Assembly: GCF_921293095.1 (NCBI RefSeq)
Contig: NC_060252.1
Coordinates: 75,288,866-75,352,865, forward strand
DNA from: Ischnura elegans
Lineage: Eukaryota > Arthropoda > Insecta > Odonata > Coenagrionidae
Reading direction: 5' to 3'
DNA length: 64,000 nucleotides
The position numbers and the translations under genes are program-made. How positions within the stretch are numbered: position 1 is the first letter of the stretch; each line of letters starts with the position of its first letter. Below, one piece after another: positions 1 through 12,000 of the stretch. The notes below the pieces were generated by a model. That model searched no databases and had not been told where the DNA came from. It worked only from the letters and a program-made list of their open reading frames with translations.

Positions 1-442
1 AAGCAAACCCTTCCCATTTTCTTCCAAATTCTACCTACCATGATCACCTCACCCGTTCAAGAAATAACATCCACTCAAACCAGTATTCCAACTCTCTCTT
101 TCTTAAAGGTCCCAACCACTCTGCCTCGATCCTTTACAATAAAGTTCCCTGAATGAATGAATATCTGGAGGATGCATTGTAAGGTAATTTCCCAGATGGC
201 AACTAGAATTGCCTATTTTTTCCATGCTCTGTTAGTATTTATTAACCCTCTGGACTCTGTTTTAATGTTGTACATATCATAGTTAAATGATTATCTTGGA
301 AATTCCCAAGAATCTTATCCTGGTAATTTCAATATTCATGTATGTATGTAATTGTTTGTAAATTTTATACTTGATTTTAGCCTTGCAGATGTGTGTACTG
401 CCAATGGTGAAATAAATTTATTTCTTCAATCAAAAAAAAAAA
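1..442 (+). mobile_element. 3' end of a non-LTR retrotransposon (LINE)
   Basis: Frame 3 is open from the window edge to a TGA at 150-152 and encodes a typical LINE ORF2 tail: a TRSRNN box, then a stretch ending in LYNKVP, as found at the C-terminus of Jockey/CR1-like reverse transcriptases. A 3' UTR of about 280 bases follows and ends in AATAAA-like sequence and an A run at 432-442, the normal signature of target-primed insertion. The element is cut by the window edge, so its family and length are unknown. Assignment to a LINE is well supported; the clade is an inference. Confidence 0.7.
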
Positions 443-834
443 GAAATTATATCCCGACAAAGTAAAATATTTTTTCATGGCAAACTTCATCCTTAGGTGT
501 GTCAAAACGAAATTTAGTTTCAACATTATATTTGTGATTTAAGTCATCCTGAACGTGATGTGGATATTTTGAAAGGAAATATTTGACTTTTGCTTCGTTC
601 TTCAATATGCGCATGAACGCCTATACCGAGTTTTTGCCCACCCTTTACCACCGAGTAAAACTATTTTCCAAATCCATATGCTAAGGTTTGTGGCGTGCTC
701 CTGCACCCCTCCCTTGAAGCGGGAGGTCAGCATGATCTTCATTACGGCAAATATTTAAAACCAACAGAAACTAAAACCAATTCATAAATTTGTATTTATA
801 AAACGATATGCACGATCCGTACGGCCACTCTTAA
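443..834. other. no recognised feature
   Basis: AT-rich sequence between the LINE tail and the MITE. I see no open frame, repeat or splice pattern of note. Confidence 0.5.
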
Positions 835-1062
835 GGCCTGTTTACACGGTACATTAACACGTTAATGCCTAAATGTATGAACGCGAGAATAAACGCCAAA
901 ATGCACCTTGTAACCACCCAACTTGTGCGAATGCATGCATAGAAAATAGAACCTGTTCTAATTTGGTTCATGCATTCGTACATGTTCCGTTCCGGTCCAT
1001 AAAAATTATTCATGCAAACAGACATTAACTCGTACGTGGTAATGTATCGTGTAACCAGGCCT
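835..1062. mobile_element. MITE with TTAA flanks
   Basis: The ends are inverted repeats: GGCCTGTTTACACGGTACAT on the left matches the reverse complement of the right end (GGCCTGGTTACACGATACAT) with few mismatches. TTAA lies at 831-834 and again at 1063-1066, as expected for piggyBac- or Kolobok-type target duplications. The interior has no coding capacity, so this is a non-autonomous element of about 230 bp. The small frame running antiparallel through it is not a gene. Superfamily is inferred from the TTAA alone. Confidence 0.65.
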
Positions 1063-1267
1063 TTAAACCAGTCGTTAACTCCGACGCCGTTTTTATCAAC
1101 CCTTATCACGGGATTACCCTCTTTCGCAAATCCCAAACCTTTTAAAATGTAGCCATCCTATAAAATAATACGTCAACCTTTGGACAAATTCTTAACTTTT
1201 TTGAGACTTATTATCATTAAAAATACATATAAACCCATTGCGGCCAATTTATGATGGTTAGAAATTA

Positions 1268-1474
1268 GCCGGCCTCAGTGGCCGTGGGGTAAGGTCCTCG
1301 CCTGGCAAACTGTAGGTCGTGGGTTCGAATCCCACCTCGGTAGGTGGTACCTATCCAGGGCATGGATGTTTGTGTTGTGTATTGTTTATCCTCCGTTTTA
1401 AAGACCTTAAAGTGCTGTTTACGGGGAAATTGGAAAAAAAACACCTGAAAATAAATATAAAACGAGTCAGCGAT
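1268..1474 (+). mobile_element. tRNA-derived SINE, copy 1
   Basis: A tRNA-like head carries an A-box-like segment (TGGCCGTGGGGTA) and a good B box (GGTTCGAATCC, about 1322-1332), followed by a body containing TCCAGGGCATGG and an A-rich tail. A related copy lies at 39943-40140, sharing GCCGGCCTC at the start, TCCTCGCCTG between the boxes, and the TCCAGGGCATGG body. TTAGAAA occurs just before the head and again after the tail and may be the target duplication. Transcription would be by RNA polymerase III from the internal boxes. Confidence 0.75.
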
Positions 1475-2134
1475 TAGAAAAAAATAAGTTAAGATTTGTT
1501 AAGATAAAAATTAAATTAAGATGGGGAATTGACCCATAAACCATCATGTTCACATCAGCACGATCTTCACTAGTCCATCACATCTACAGTCAATTAAGGT
1601 CTAAAAATAATATAATACAGGGATATAATATAACAGGGAAAATACGCAGTAAATGTACACCAAATAATCACTAGAGACTTTTTTAGTAAATCTTAGGCAA
1701 TGAAGCACAGATTAACTAACTTACACTGACAATACGCATTTTGAACAATCTCACGTGATATTAGAGGGATGGGGCAAGGCCATATCTCGCGATATTTACT
1801 AGGGGGGGGGGGGTCCGAAAATCGCCAAAAACACCTCACGTAATTAATGGACTAAGGCTCTTTTAATTATTTTCTTACATGACGATCCTCTCATGAGCTC
1901 TTTCCTGTTCACGAAAGCCTCGTTTGTCATGACAATTCTATTCTTATATTTTTTAGTATCTGTTTTCCTCTAGTGTGCTGCCCTAATACTTGAACTGCTC
2001 CACCTATTCAAACTTGCAACGGCCCGATTTTTTTCAAGTTTCAAATTCCTTCTTTCGATGCTTTTCGAAACCACATTACCGAGACTACATAACACTGATA
2101 ATGACATTATCTCTCTCCCTATTTCTCTCCGCAG
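1475..2134. other. intron or upstream sequence of the 2135 exon
   Basis: AT-rich non-coding sequence with a G run at 1802-1811. Its last 35 bases are a pyrimidine tract ending CTCTCCGCAG, a strong 3' splice site for the exon at 2135. It is therefore most simply the end of an intron. Confidence 0.5.
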
Positions 2135-2761
2135 TTGGTGACCATAGTCCTGGACTTCGCCCTCTTCGTCCTCGGCCTCTACGACTTCCTCTTCTCCCGG
2201 CAGCCAGGGGGAGACCCCACCGGCTACCACGAGGATGACGAAGCGACTGCCGGAGGCCGCGGGGGCAGCCGGAGACGGGGAGACCACGCCCCCTCCTTCA
2301 ATAACCCGGGCTACAGGGAGGCCGGGGGCGGCAGGAGGAGCGGCTCCCGCAGGAACGGCTCCATCCGCCGCAACGGCGTGGCCGTAACGGACGCCTCGGG
2401 CAAGCCTTACGTCAAGTCGCACCGCAGCGAACCGAATGGGGTGCGCTACGAGTACTACGACACGCGGTCGAGCATAGCGGGCAACGGGAGCGTGCCATCC
2501 GTCCTCTCGTTCGCCTCGGACTCGACCACGGTGACGACGGTGTCTTCGGTGACCGGGGCTCCCGTCAGAGGACCACTGCGATCCAGCCTCAAGAAGCCCA
2601 AGCCGCAGCAGCCACCATCCACGCCGGACGAGTCGGTCGACTCGTCGAGCCCGTCCGCCTTCGGCATCCAGAACCCTGGATTCAGCGGAACCTCACCAAC
2701 GCTCTCGCGGAACGGTAGCGTGAAGAAGGTTCGCATCCAGACGCACAGCACGGCTGTGTAG
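2135..2761 (+). CDS. terminal exon of an unrecognised membrane protein with a PDZ-binding tail
   Basis: This exon begins directly after a strong polypyrimidine/CAG acceptor and is open for 208 codons to TAG at 2759-2761. Composition changes sharply to GC-rich, as in a conserved coding exon. The first about 20 residues (VTIVLDFALFVLGLYDFLF) are a transmembrane helix. The rest is a hydrophilic, low-complexity cytoplasmic tail rich in Ser, Gly, Arg and Pro, with RRNGS repeats, two NNPGY/QNPGF-like motifs, a basic SSLKKPK patch and a final THSTAV, which fits a class I PDZ ligand (T at -2, V at 0). I do not recognise the family; a small tetraspan neuronal protein such as NKAIN was considered but the helix does not match convincingly. 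Upstream exons lie outside the window. It is the best candidate here for a functional host gene. Confidence 0.7.
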   Translation: MVTIVLDFALFVLGLYDFLFSRQPGGDPTGYHEDDEATAGGRGGSRRRGDHAPSFNNPGYREAGGGRRSGSRRNGSIRRNGVAVTDASGKPYVKSHRSEPNGVRYEYYDTRSSIAGNGSVPSVLSFASDSTTVTTVSSVTGAPVRGPLRSSLKKPKPQQPPSTPDESVDSSSPSAFGIQNPGFSGTSPTLSRNGSVKKVRIQTHSTAV

Positions 2762-5700
2762 CGGCGTGTTGGTCCAACAACCCGGTCGCCCGGGAGACTG
2801 GCTCGACTGAGACCGCGTGCCCGGAACCAGGCGGATTGACTGTGCCAGCACGCCGAGTCCATATCGGGTGCTTGGTGAAACGCTATGCTAGCGTATGGAA
2901 GAAGGCGATTGGGTTTGAATTTTTTCTATCGTTCGACCCGAAATCCCGGTGATGAGAAGCGTTCGCCCCAGACTGGATACTAAAGACACTATTCGAAAAC
3001 TCAAGACGTTGGTTTTCAGATGGAGTGTACAAGACTTTCGCTCCCGGTTGCTGTTGTTTTAAGTGTGATGGAATCTGCGACGGGACGCAACTTAGAGTAT
3101 TTCCGGCGAACGAATGTGCGCACAGCATTGAGCATTGGAGTGGCTGCATCGTGCCTGCTACTACTTGCTTCAACTTCCCCTTGGAGTTGGCTGGATTCAG
3201 CAGCACTAATCTCAGTGATCAGTTCATCATGACCTAACATGCGCGCCGAAAGCAAATGTGCGCAGCCTGACTCTCACTTGTTTTCCAAGACCCTTCTCCG
3301 TTGTGATCAGTGTTGGACGATTTTATTCGCTCTGTAGAATGGCAACTGACAATGAGGTGACGTCTGACCGCACATTTCCATGACGTCACGCTACCTACTT
3401 GTAATGTAAGGTGATCGGTCAGTGTGGCCGAACGCACTAAGTGTTCACCAAACCGGAAGAAGTTTATTCGATGACGGCTGTAAGGTTAAAGAGCTCTTGG
3501 TTAAGGACAGCATACTTAAAATGGCGCAATGTCAACAATGTTATGTAAATATGTATTTTTCGCGACTGTACCTATGAAATGGATTTTAAAACTCTGCGGG
3601 CCCTCTTTTCTCCGACTACGTCAGTGGAACATAATCCCAATATTATGGGCAAATGACAGTTTACAAGCCACTTTAAGAGGGATTCGGCATGAGTTAGGGA
3701 ATCTTAGAGCAATTTGTCTTCTCCTTTCAATGCAAGTGATTCTTAAATGTTTTCGCCAGAATAGTGTTTCGGGAGTTATCTGGGTCGCTTTCGGGTGTTC
3801 TCGTGATACATGATGTGATGCCATATTTTTTCACCAGATGTGATCATTGACTCCTCCTTAAAGGCCTTAATTCTTAAGGCTAGCAGCGTGTTGGTAGTTT
3901 CATAAACGTATTTAAAGTATTTTACAGCTGCCATGGAAAAAAAGTTAAATAACATGGAAGACCTCATGAATTTTAACCGGCTGATGAATAGCTCATATTT
4001 GTCTGATACCTTTTGTGGTTGTCGGCTACAATAGATAAAGAGTTTTCATCACGGCAACTACGGAGTAATCTGAATATTTTAACACGTTTCGTCGATACCG
4101 ATAGGTAATTACAAAGGCATGATAACTTTCATTTCATAGACCATTGAAAACAATACGCTACCCTAAATGCCCCTTTAGGTCGTATATTGCTCCTGAAACA
4201 ATATTCCTATTAACGTAGTTTCTATTTTAGGACTCCGTTTTTCTCATGAGTTCGCAATTGAAGGTAAAATTTTAGTTTTATAAACCACCAATTGATAATG
4301 GACAAATATTGAAAAGTTGATTTGGAACTTAACAGCTGAAATAGCTCAAGTGCCTTCATTCCGTCCAAATAGTGATTTTTTCCCTTTGCTCTTGTCTGTG
4401 ATAATTTATTTCGATGTGACTACGTTCATTTCCCCAGTTATCTGTTTCGGATTTTTTTCTTGTTTTTATATCAATTGTTTTAAATCTCGTCGTTTGTTAA
4501 CGAAAGTCATGCTTGGCAGGGACTGACTTTCATTTTATAGAAGTCTAGGGAAAATGCTAATTCAATTTTTTTTCTTTTTTTTAATCGCCAAATGCGATGT
4601 CATAGTAGCTTGAATTCAAACAGGACTCAGCTATAAACACTGATCATGTCAGCGCGTCCCAGAGAATGCATTTCAAAGAGCCTTGGGTCCAGCATCACAT
4701 GATAAATTATTTTGCTTGAATACTCCAAAAGGGTGAATATTACTTCAGGAAGTTAATGAAATACATGCCAACATTTACTCATTCCCAAAATACCACTACT
4801 TCACTTTTTAGTTTTCACAAGAAATGGATAGAGCAGTCTTTTTTGGTAGATGTGTATATTCTTGCCGACTGTTCAATCATCATCAATCTGCTTAGCCTTC
4901 AGCTTTCATAATTGGCATTTTTCTTGAGTGTGGGTCGTGTAACATAATACTCATATGACATTTATTTGGCATAAGGTCAGCTTACATGCCAATGTGATGG
5001 ATATTTTTGGTGAAGTCCACCTGTCCCTATGTTGCTCATGTTTCCTGAGTTAAGATATGGAATTATATTTGTGTTTACCTAGTTATTAAGGTAGTTCTAG
5101 TACTGTTAACAAAGTTGATAGTATTAAGCATGGAACGTGAAGAATATATTGGATTTCATGTTGGCTCAGGAGAAGGTAAAACCTGTAATGGGGCTTCATG
5201 ACGGTGATTTAGTTAAGGATCTGAAATATATATATAAGAATCTTAATATTAAAGATGACTGTACATTTATATATGATAAATTTTGATAAGAGTATGTACA
5301 TAATGCAAAGGATACCTTTTTAAATGTAATATTTATTATAACATAGTGCTAAAATGGGCTCGTTCAAATATTTTTTATTGTTGATTGCGGTAGTGTTTTG
5401 AAAATAATGAGATGTATTTTTTCCGTTTTTTATTTTACCCGTCAACTTCTGGAACCATTTCCGACGTAGTATTAATGGCCTTAACCCTATCGCGGATAAT
5501 CTGATGACATCAGCAGCTGATGCAGGGCAGGAATTGCTTCTCAGAAACTTCTCGGTCTTGTGCATGGACCTCACGAGGTTTTCCTGTCGTGTACAATCTT
5601 GTGAGCGATTTTCAATGAGCGACCCTCAGTAAACGAATCATAAGACCGGAACTTTAATCACGTGACCGAATCATCAAAAGTGAGCGAAACTTTCGCCAAT

Positions 5701-5789
5701 GTATTTGTTAACGTACTAAGGAAACATTCAGTTTCCGGCGTAATTCGATGGAAATCTTTGAAATTTAACGTAACGGGAGTACTTGTCCG
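2762..5789. other. 3' UTR and intergenic sequence
   Basis: Directly downstream of the membrane-protein exon. The first few hundred bases are still GC-balanced and probably 3' UTR; from about 3500 the sequence becomes AT-rich. I see no coding unit; the short open frames have no recognisable motif. Confidence 0.45.
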
Positions 5790-5910
5790 TTTCCACACTT
5801 ATTTCTTTTAATCAGGTTTCGGCACATACTATCATTTTCAAGGTTGAAATTAAAGGACCTTGAAATTAGCATTATGTCCGAAACATAGTCGAAAGAAATA
5901 AGTGTGGAAA
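5790..5910. repeat. small foldback element
   Basis: A 19-base arm at 5790-5808 (TTTCCACACTTATTTCTTT) is perfectly inverted at 5892-5910. Inside it, GGTTTCGG...and CCGAAAC, and TTCAAGGT...ACCTTGAA, form nested inverted pairs. GTACTT-like bases extend the symmetry outside the arms. The whole forms a hairpin of about 120 bases, consistent with a tiny MITE or foldback repeat. No coding capacity. Confidence 0.6.
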
Positions 5911-7559
5911 TATGTAAGTACATCCAGCGTGTAAAATTAGGTTTTCTTTAACAATTTATCTTTCCCTTCTATCTTCCACATTCTTTTAATGGATATCGAT
6001 TTTGGGTGAACGGCCACGTTGGTGCGAAGTATTTTAAAGGATGAAGTCTGATTGGAAACTCTTTAATAGGGGGTCTGTATCCAAATAAATTTTAATTACT
6101 CTGGTTCAAAGATGAGCGATTTCTACAAAAAGGAAGGGAATCACATTATATCGAAGAAACAATTACTCTAACGCTCCCGACTCGCTGCGAAGCATTTATA
6201 GTATATTTTTGTGGACTGAATTTGTAAATACATGTAATGTGTACATTATTGAAGTTTCAAATACATTTCATATGTCATTCATTGGTGGTGGCCATTGATG
6301 AGGAAAACTCATATGGTAGGAACATAATAGTGTTTCTGTTTATCTTATGTTTGTCCTAACTTTATTATTTCTTCGATTTCACCTTTTTTGGAAAGTATTG
6401 AATAAACAAAGAAATAGTTACCTTCTCCCAATTCATAGTTATCTCGGGTGATACCATTTCGTATCATGGAAAATAATTTAATATCATATACTAATTCAAA
6501 TTCAGGTAATTCCCTAGTTATCGACTTATTTACGAAAACCGGCTACGTAGGGTAGCAAAGACATGGTGAGACGCTAAGATTCACGGATTTAATTTCCCGG
6601 GTAAATGCCGTAAAACTAATCATATCAAAAAATATCAGGAAGGGATTGATTTGAAACTCGTTCTGAAAACACTAAGCAAAGTATTCAAATGAAAAAAAAC
6701 ACGAGGTCAAACACTTTTCATCACTTCCAGATTCTTGCAAAATAATTTTGCACATCTGTGCCTTTCATGACATGGGCTTTTCTCCGATACTTGGGTGCTA
6801 AGCATTTCATCAGAGTAATAAAATAGTATAGCCATCAACTTTCCAATGATTTTTGTACTAGCTGTCTTGATATTCACCAAGACCATGGACGATTAGGTGC
6901 TATTTAATGTAAATAATGGCATCTACCTCCAAAATTAACAAAATTAGGTAACCAAGTGTTGATAAAAATACTTTTGAAATTTCAATTCCCTTTGCTACAG
7001 CATATGTAAATACATTGCTCTCGTAATCAATGCTTATGAAGCATATCTGGTCACCGTGGAGCATGAGAACATGAAGTTAAACTATTGAAATTGACATTTA
7101 TTTAAAAGATACTCCTTTTGTAATCATTTGAGAGTTGCCTGAAAAGGTGGTGTGAAGCATTAAGTTATATTGTTGAAAATGCTAACATTTGTACATATGA
7201 AATTGTAAGCCAAATGATCTGAGATAAATCTATATTTCTGTAATTTTTGTTATTTTTAGCGATTAAATTTTTATCGTGTTCTGTGTACGTGCTGGTTATT
7301 TTATTAATGCTCCTTTCCGATCGATTTACAATTATTTGTTTAAATATTACCTACACTAAAATGAATGTCCGCCAAGGAAAAAAGGAACAAGCTCTACAGA
7401 AAAACTACCCACATCTTCCAGTTTAACTACCAGCTTCGTGGCCTTTTTACCTGTCTCTGTCACTGCATTGACGTGGTTCTTTTTGCTTGGTTAGCGTTAG
7501 ACTTCGTCATGTGAGTAGATAAAGAGATAAATATAGAAAATAGTACTAGAATTGAGTGT
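5911..7559. other. no recognised feature
   Basis: AT-rich non-coding sequence with no open frame, tandem repeat or transposon motif that I can recognise. Confidence 0.45.
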
Positions 7560-7978
7560 TCGGGTGCGTCGACGGCTAGGTCATTCTGCACCACTGCTCA
7601 GTCATTTGATTCAAATCGTTTATTCAAAGGGTCGTAGGTATATGCGTAATTAATTTACATAAAATGGAACTTTTATATTTTGCTAAACAGACAAATTTCC
7701 TTGAGAAATAATATTACATTATTCAAATTAGTAGGGTGGTCTTCGAGAAGGGATTCAAGGTCCCCCCTATATTGAACCGTATCCTCTCGTCACGGTTTTT
7801 GTCACACACTGTACGGATATGTGGGATACTTGAGGGGCACCTACACTCATCACACTGAGGAGCTTGCTTCTCTTCGGTAAAGAGAGAGGCACGAGTCAAA
7901 GGGCAGTGCCTATCCTTAGCCGTGTATTTTACTACTTCCTCCCTTCGATTGTTCCTGGCGGAGGAGGGCCAAGCTGAC
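7560..7978 (-). pseudogene. LINE-A ORF2 C-terminus and 3' UTR (distal half, split by the P element)
   Basis: Read on the minus strand this encodes the post-RNase-H tail of an I/R1/Jockey-superfamily ORF2: a WPSSARNNRREEVV box, HCPLTRASLF, and a CDEC...H...C zinc-like motif. A frameshift near 7735 moves the frame to one ending LFLKEICLFSKI and a stop at 7673-7675. The remaining bases to about 7560 are 3' UTR. It joins in frame with the RNase H half at 12736-13865; the P element lies exactly between them. The copy is old and frameshifted. Confidence 0.8.
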
Positions 7979-7987
7979 GTTGTCGCC
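7979..7987. repeat. target site duplication of the P element, left copy
   Basis: GTTGTCGCC here is repeated exactly at 12727-12735 on the other side of the P element. P elements normally duplicate 8 bp; the ninth shared base can be chance. Confidence 0.85.
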
Positions 7988-8139
7988 ACGGTGAGTAGAC
8001 TGAGGGTGAGAGTGGGAGAAATTTGCGGCGAAGGGGGGTCGAGCCGCTACCCCGGCCACGGTGGCGTGGCAATCGCGTGACGTCAGGATAAGAGCCAATC
8101 GGAATTGACTGCCTATGTCGTCTGCATATGTTGCTATAT

Positions 8140-8320
8140 TTACGTATTTTTTCTTAAATCTTATTTATATATTTTTTCTTATATAATATATTTATATATT
8201 TTTCTTATATAATATATTTATATATTTTTTACATAATATATTTATATATTTTTTCTTATATTATATATTTATATATTTTTTCTTACATAATATATTAATA
8301 TATTTTTTCTTATTTCCTTT
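8140..8320. repeat. AT-rich tandem repeat in the P element
   Basis: Imperfect repeats of about 28-30 bases built on TTTATATATTTTTTCTTATA, roughly five to six copies. It lies in the subterminal region at the 3' end of the transposase gene. Confidence 0.8.
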
Positions 8321-8480
8321 AACCAGCGCGAATTTAGGGACAGGATTTTGTAGGGATCTTATAAGGATAGAGGTATTTCTGCTTCAAATAAGTAAAAAAA
8401 TCCGATTACGCTTCAAAAGACTTTATTGCATGTTGGTGTCAGTACATGAGTGGTTTACAACAGAAAATTTTTAAGAAAAA

Positions 8481-8833
8481 ATTGGAACATTACGCCCAAG
8501 GTACTACTCGTACGTTCCACCAGTCTGAACTAACAAGGTGAAAATTTTCATACAAATAAACAGGTTATAATGAACACATTAAAGTAGAAATTAAAAACGC
8601 CCTAACAGTAAAATTGGAACGTTACGCCCAAGGTACTACTCGTACGTTCCACCAGTCTGAACTAACAAGGTGAAAATTTTCATACAAATAAACAGGTTAT
8701 AATGAAAACACATTAAAGTAGAAATTAAAAACGCACTAACAGTAAAATTGGAACGTTACGCCCAAGGTACTACTGGTACGTTCCACCACAGTCTAAACTA
8801 ACAAGGTGAAAAATTTCATACAAATAAACATAG
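8481..8833. repeat. 132-134 bp tandem repeat, about 2.7 copies
   Basis: Copies begin ATTGGAAC at 8481, 8613 and 8747 and share CCCAAGGTACTACTSGTACG and CTAACAAGGTGAAAA. The third copy diverges after about 85 bases. It lies just inside the left inverted repeat of the P element, downstream of the transposase stop, so may be a subterminal binding region or simply a local duplication. Confidence 0.85.
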
Positions 8834-9030
8834 GTAAACATAGCCTACAGAAACCTGTTGGAAAAATTTCCAGCTGCAGTCATCCATTCATAATGCAAAG
8901 TGCATTCATATCAATGATTAATATCCAAGTCGATCCTTCAAAAATAAAGCAAATTAAGTACTTTCAATGGAAATTGATGGGAAGGTGATCCCAACTGTAA
9001 TAAATATTAAACATAACATTAAAAAACCCA

Positions 9031-12000
9031 CTATTTAGATTCTGCACAGTATTGGCGAATCACAAATACAGCTACTGACCCTACAACTTTTTCAGTAACA
9101 GTGTTACAGTGAAGCCAAGAAAATGCCTCAGAGCCCAAGCTGTCAACTAATAGTTTCCTAACACCCACTTTGGCTGCAACTGAGGGGATATGTTCATTCA
9201 TATGATTAACAGCCTCCTTCACTGATTGCATCATTAATGCTGAAGGGTACAATGGCCTCCCTTCAGGACAGCATATGTCCTTAATGGATTGGAAATGTTC
9301 TCCAATTAGAGACTGCTCTGAGGAGAGCAATTTTCTACAGTCTAAGCAGCTAACTTGGCCAAGAATGTTCTTCAAGATAGCATTAGACGCAGAAAATAGA
9401 CTTAAATCTCCTTCCGTGGAAGTAATTGATACATCACCATCTTTAGTGTTGTCAATGCCTGAGGTGCTGAGAAGAGGATTCACAGGTTGGTGTGGCATGC
9501 TCTGAAGAATCTCCTCCAAGTCAGTGATGAATTCATCTGAGTCAGCCTCACAATTACCTTTCGGGTTATTCTTACACAGCCCATTCACAATTGAAGCTTT
9601 AAGTCCAGAGGTGAACTGCAGGATTGTAGGCTTTGAGTTGGACCCACAGTGTAACCTAATATTCCCAAAAAAATTCTCTATTGGGTCCTGATTGAGTCGC
9701 CTCATTTCCAGGCTGGTGTATCCTTCGTTCCTCAATGCATTCCACAATAGTTTTGTAGCTTTAATGGAAATAAGCCAACCATTTTGAGATTTTGGCCGTG
9801 TAATTATAAGTTGCCCAGAAGGAGACAACTTAAGAAATTTAAATTTGTTAACTTTTTTAACAGCGTCTGCCCAAAATGCCAAATGCTGACTTTTATTGCT
9901 TAAGGGGCCTAAAAAATCTCCATCTAAGTCCTTCTGGACACTTTCATTAAAGCTGCAAAACAGCTGCTTCATGAATTCTAGGAATTCTGCAGTGATACTT
10001 GCGCCTTGATCAATCAACCCTGTAATAGACAATAAAAATAACATAGATGTCTCCTGGCCAAAATTGACCTCTTTAAAGTTTCTTAAATATATATGAAATC
10101 ATACTAACCTAACCCAACGAAAATGTCCATTTGAGATGCCAGTGCTCTACTGAACACATGAGCAGCATGGCATCTTCGGAAAGGGGAAAATGCTCCCACT
10201 GAGCCTTCTGCTTAGATTTACAGTTTCCTGAATGTGGGTCCATTTCCCAACCCTCATTATATCCACACCACCAACTGTAACCTACAACAAAATCAAAGTT
10301 AGTGCCGGCTATTTAGAGAATGTTGTTAATTTCAAAGCATTTGCTTGTGTTCATACTTCTCCTTTAATATTATGTTTCATAAACATGTTCCGTGAACACT
10401 TCAGAAGATGTGGAGGGTCATAGATGGTATATATTTTTTTATCTTCAAATCTGGAAGAAGATAAGACTTCATTAGCCAAAGTGTACCTTGAGGGAATAGA
10501 AAGGACTTGATCTTCATAGGGATTACTCATCACATCAGCTTACCTAATATAAGGGTGAATCTTTGTGGAGCCCAACAAGGACAGTGCAGAGCAGTTGTTG
10601 CTCCCCATATCACACACTGTCGCCACTACCCTTAAGCCGGCAGTGCTTGTGGCACTAAGGACATCCTTCAATATGTTGGCCAGCACGGGGCCAGGTGTGC
10701 TTCTACAATTAAAGAAGAATGCAATAGGCATTTTCCAATTGGTGCTGAGCCCTCGCACCATGAAAACAAGGGCTTCAGATGCAATGCCATTGCCTCTTCT
10801 TCCAGAACCATGATCTTCAAAGCCTTCAATAACATCAGTAGTCTGATTGTAAATCAGACAAGGCTTGATTGACATTTCATCAAAGATTAATGAACAAAAT
10901 TTTTCTTTTTCAGACATCTTGGAAACTTGTAATCTTAAATGTTTTATAATGAAAGAGTTGATACCGGGAGAGAAAGGGATGGAACGAAGGATAGATTTAA
11001 GAGTAAAAGCAGATGGCATACTAAGAAGAGTGGAAAGGTACAGATAATTTCGGGGGCTTCTCTTATATAGTGATAGGAACATCAGCTTCTCCTTCAGCGT
11101 CCATCGCCTAGCATTCTTTTTTTTGTTGCAATTCCGCAGCAGAGCTGTCATAATAATACTGGAATTGAGACCAGCTTTGCCCAATAGCATTCGGCAAACA
11201 TCATCCGATTCTCTTTCTAGGATGGTTTTCACCCTTGTCTGCTGCCTCTTCCTAAAATTGGTTAATTGTTTGGTTAGTTTAACACATTTGTCATAAAGAA
11301 ATTTCTTTCTCGGCGATAGAGTTCCTACTTTCTTCACGCTTAATTTCTTTATTACTGTATGTGTCATATTTGAAGGTGAAGGGGGAGTGTGTGAAATAGA
11401 AGGCAGAGATTGAGTCATGGACTTTTTGGTTTGGCTAAACTCAGGAGAAATCTCATCATCAGAACGGAGAGGATCAGCAACAGAGGAAGAAGTATTACAT
11501 ATGAGAGGATTATGAAGATTAGAAGACAGGGTCGAAGAAGATGAGACACTTGAAAGAGTTGACTCGATGGGAATAGGATTGCTTTGTGGAGAAGAAGAAG
11601 GAGATAGTAAAGAAGCAACTGTAGGATGAGAAGCAACTGTAGGTGAAGAAGTAACTGGTAGGATAGGCGAAGTCTCAGAGCCAGGAAATATGGAGGGAAT
11701 GGCATAATCATGAAGTTTTTTCTTCTATGGATACTGATATTGGTCAGCTGAAAAGTGACGCTCACACAGGTAAGCATAATTGCTCACTTTTCTCAATGGC
11801 TTTCCCATCAACGATGGGTTGTTCGCTCTTTTAACCCACTCCGCACACCTATATTAAAGAAAAAATGCATGTAAATTTGTGCACAATAACTGCATCGCTA
11901 AAGATTCTGAGCAGCCCTCCTTAAGTGCAAGTTGAAATCATAACAAACCCCACATGAAAATTCGATAATGATAAAAACATTAGAACGAATAAGAGTGATC

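Noticed and set aside
1268-1345. Functional tRNA gene
   Set aside because: A and B boxes are present but no closed acceptor stem was seen, and the same head with the same body occurs at 39943, so it is a SINE.
2135-2761. NKAIN (Na/K-ATPase interacting protein) identity
   Set aside because: A four-helix membrane protein with a long tail was considered, but the last helix does not resemble the NKAIN signature well enough.
7723-8098. Short minus-strand genes at the P element's left end
   Set aside because: One is the LINE-A tail read into the inverted repeat, the other is the inverted repeat itself; a matching frame occurs in the right repeat at 12607.
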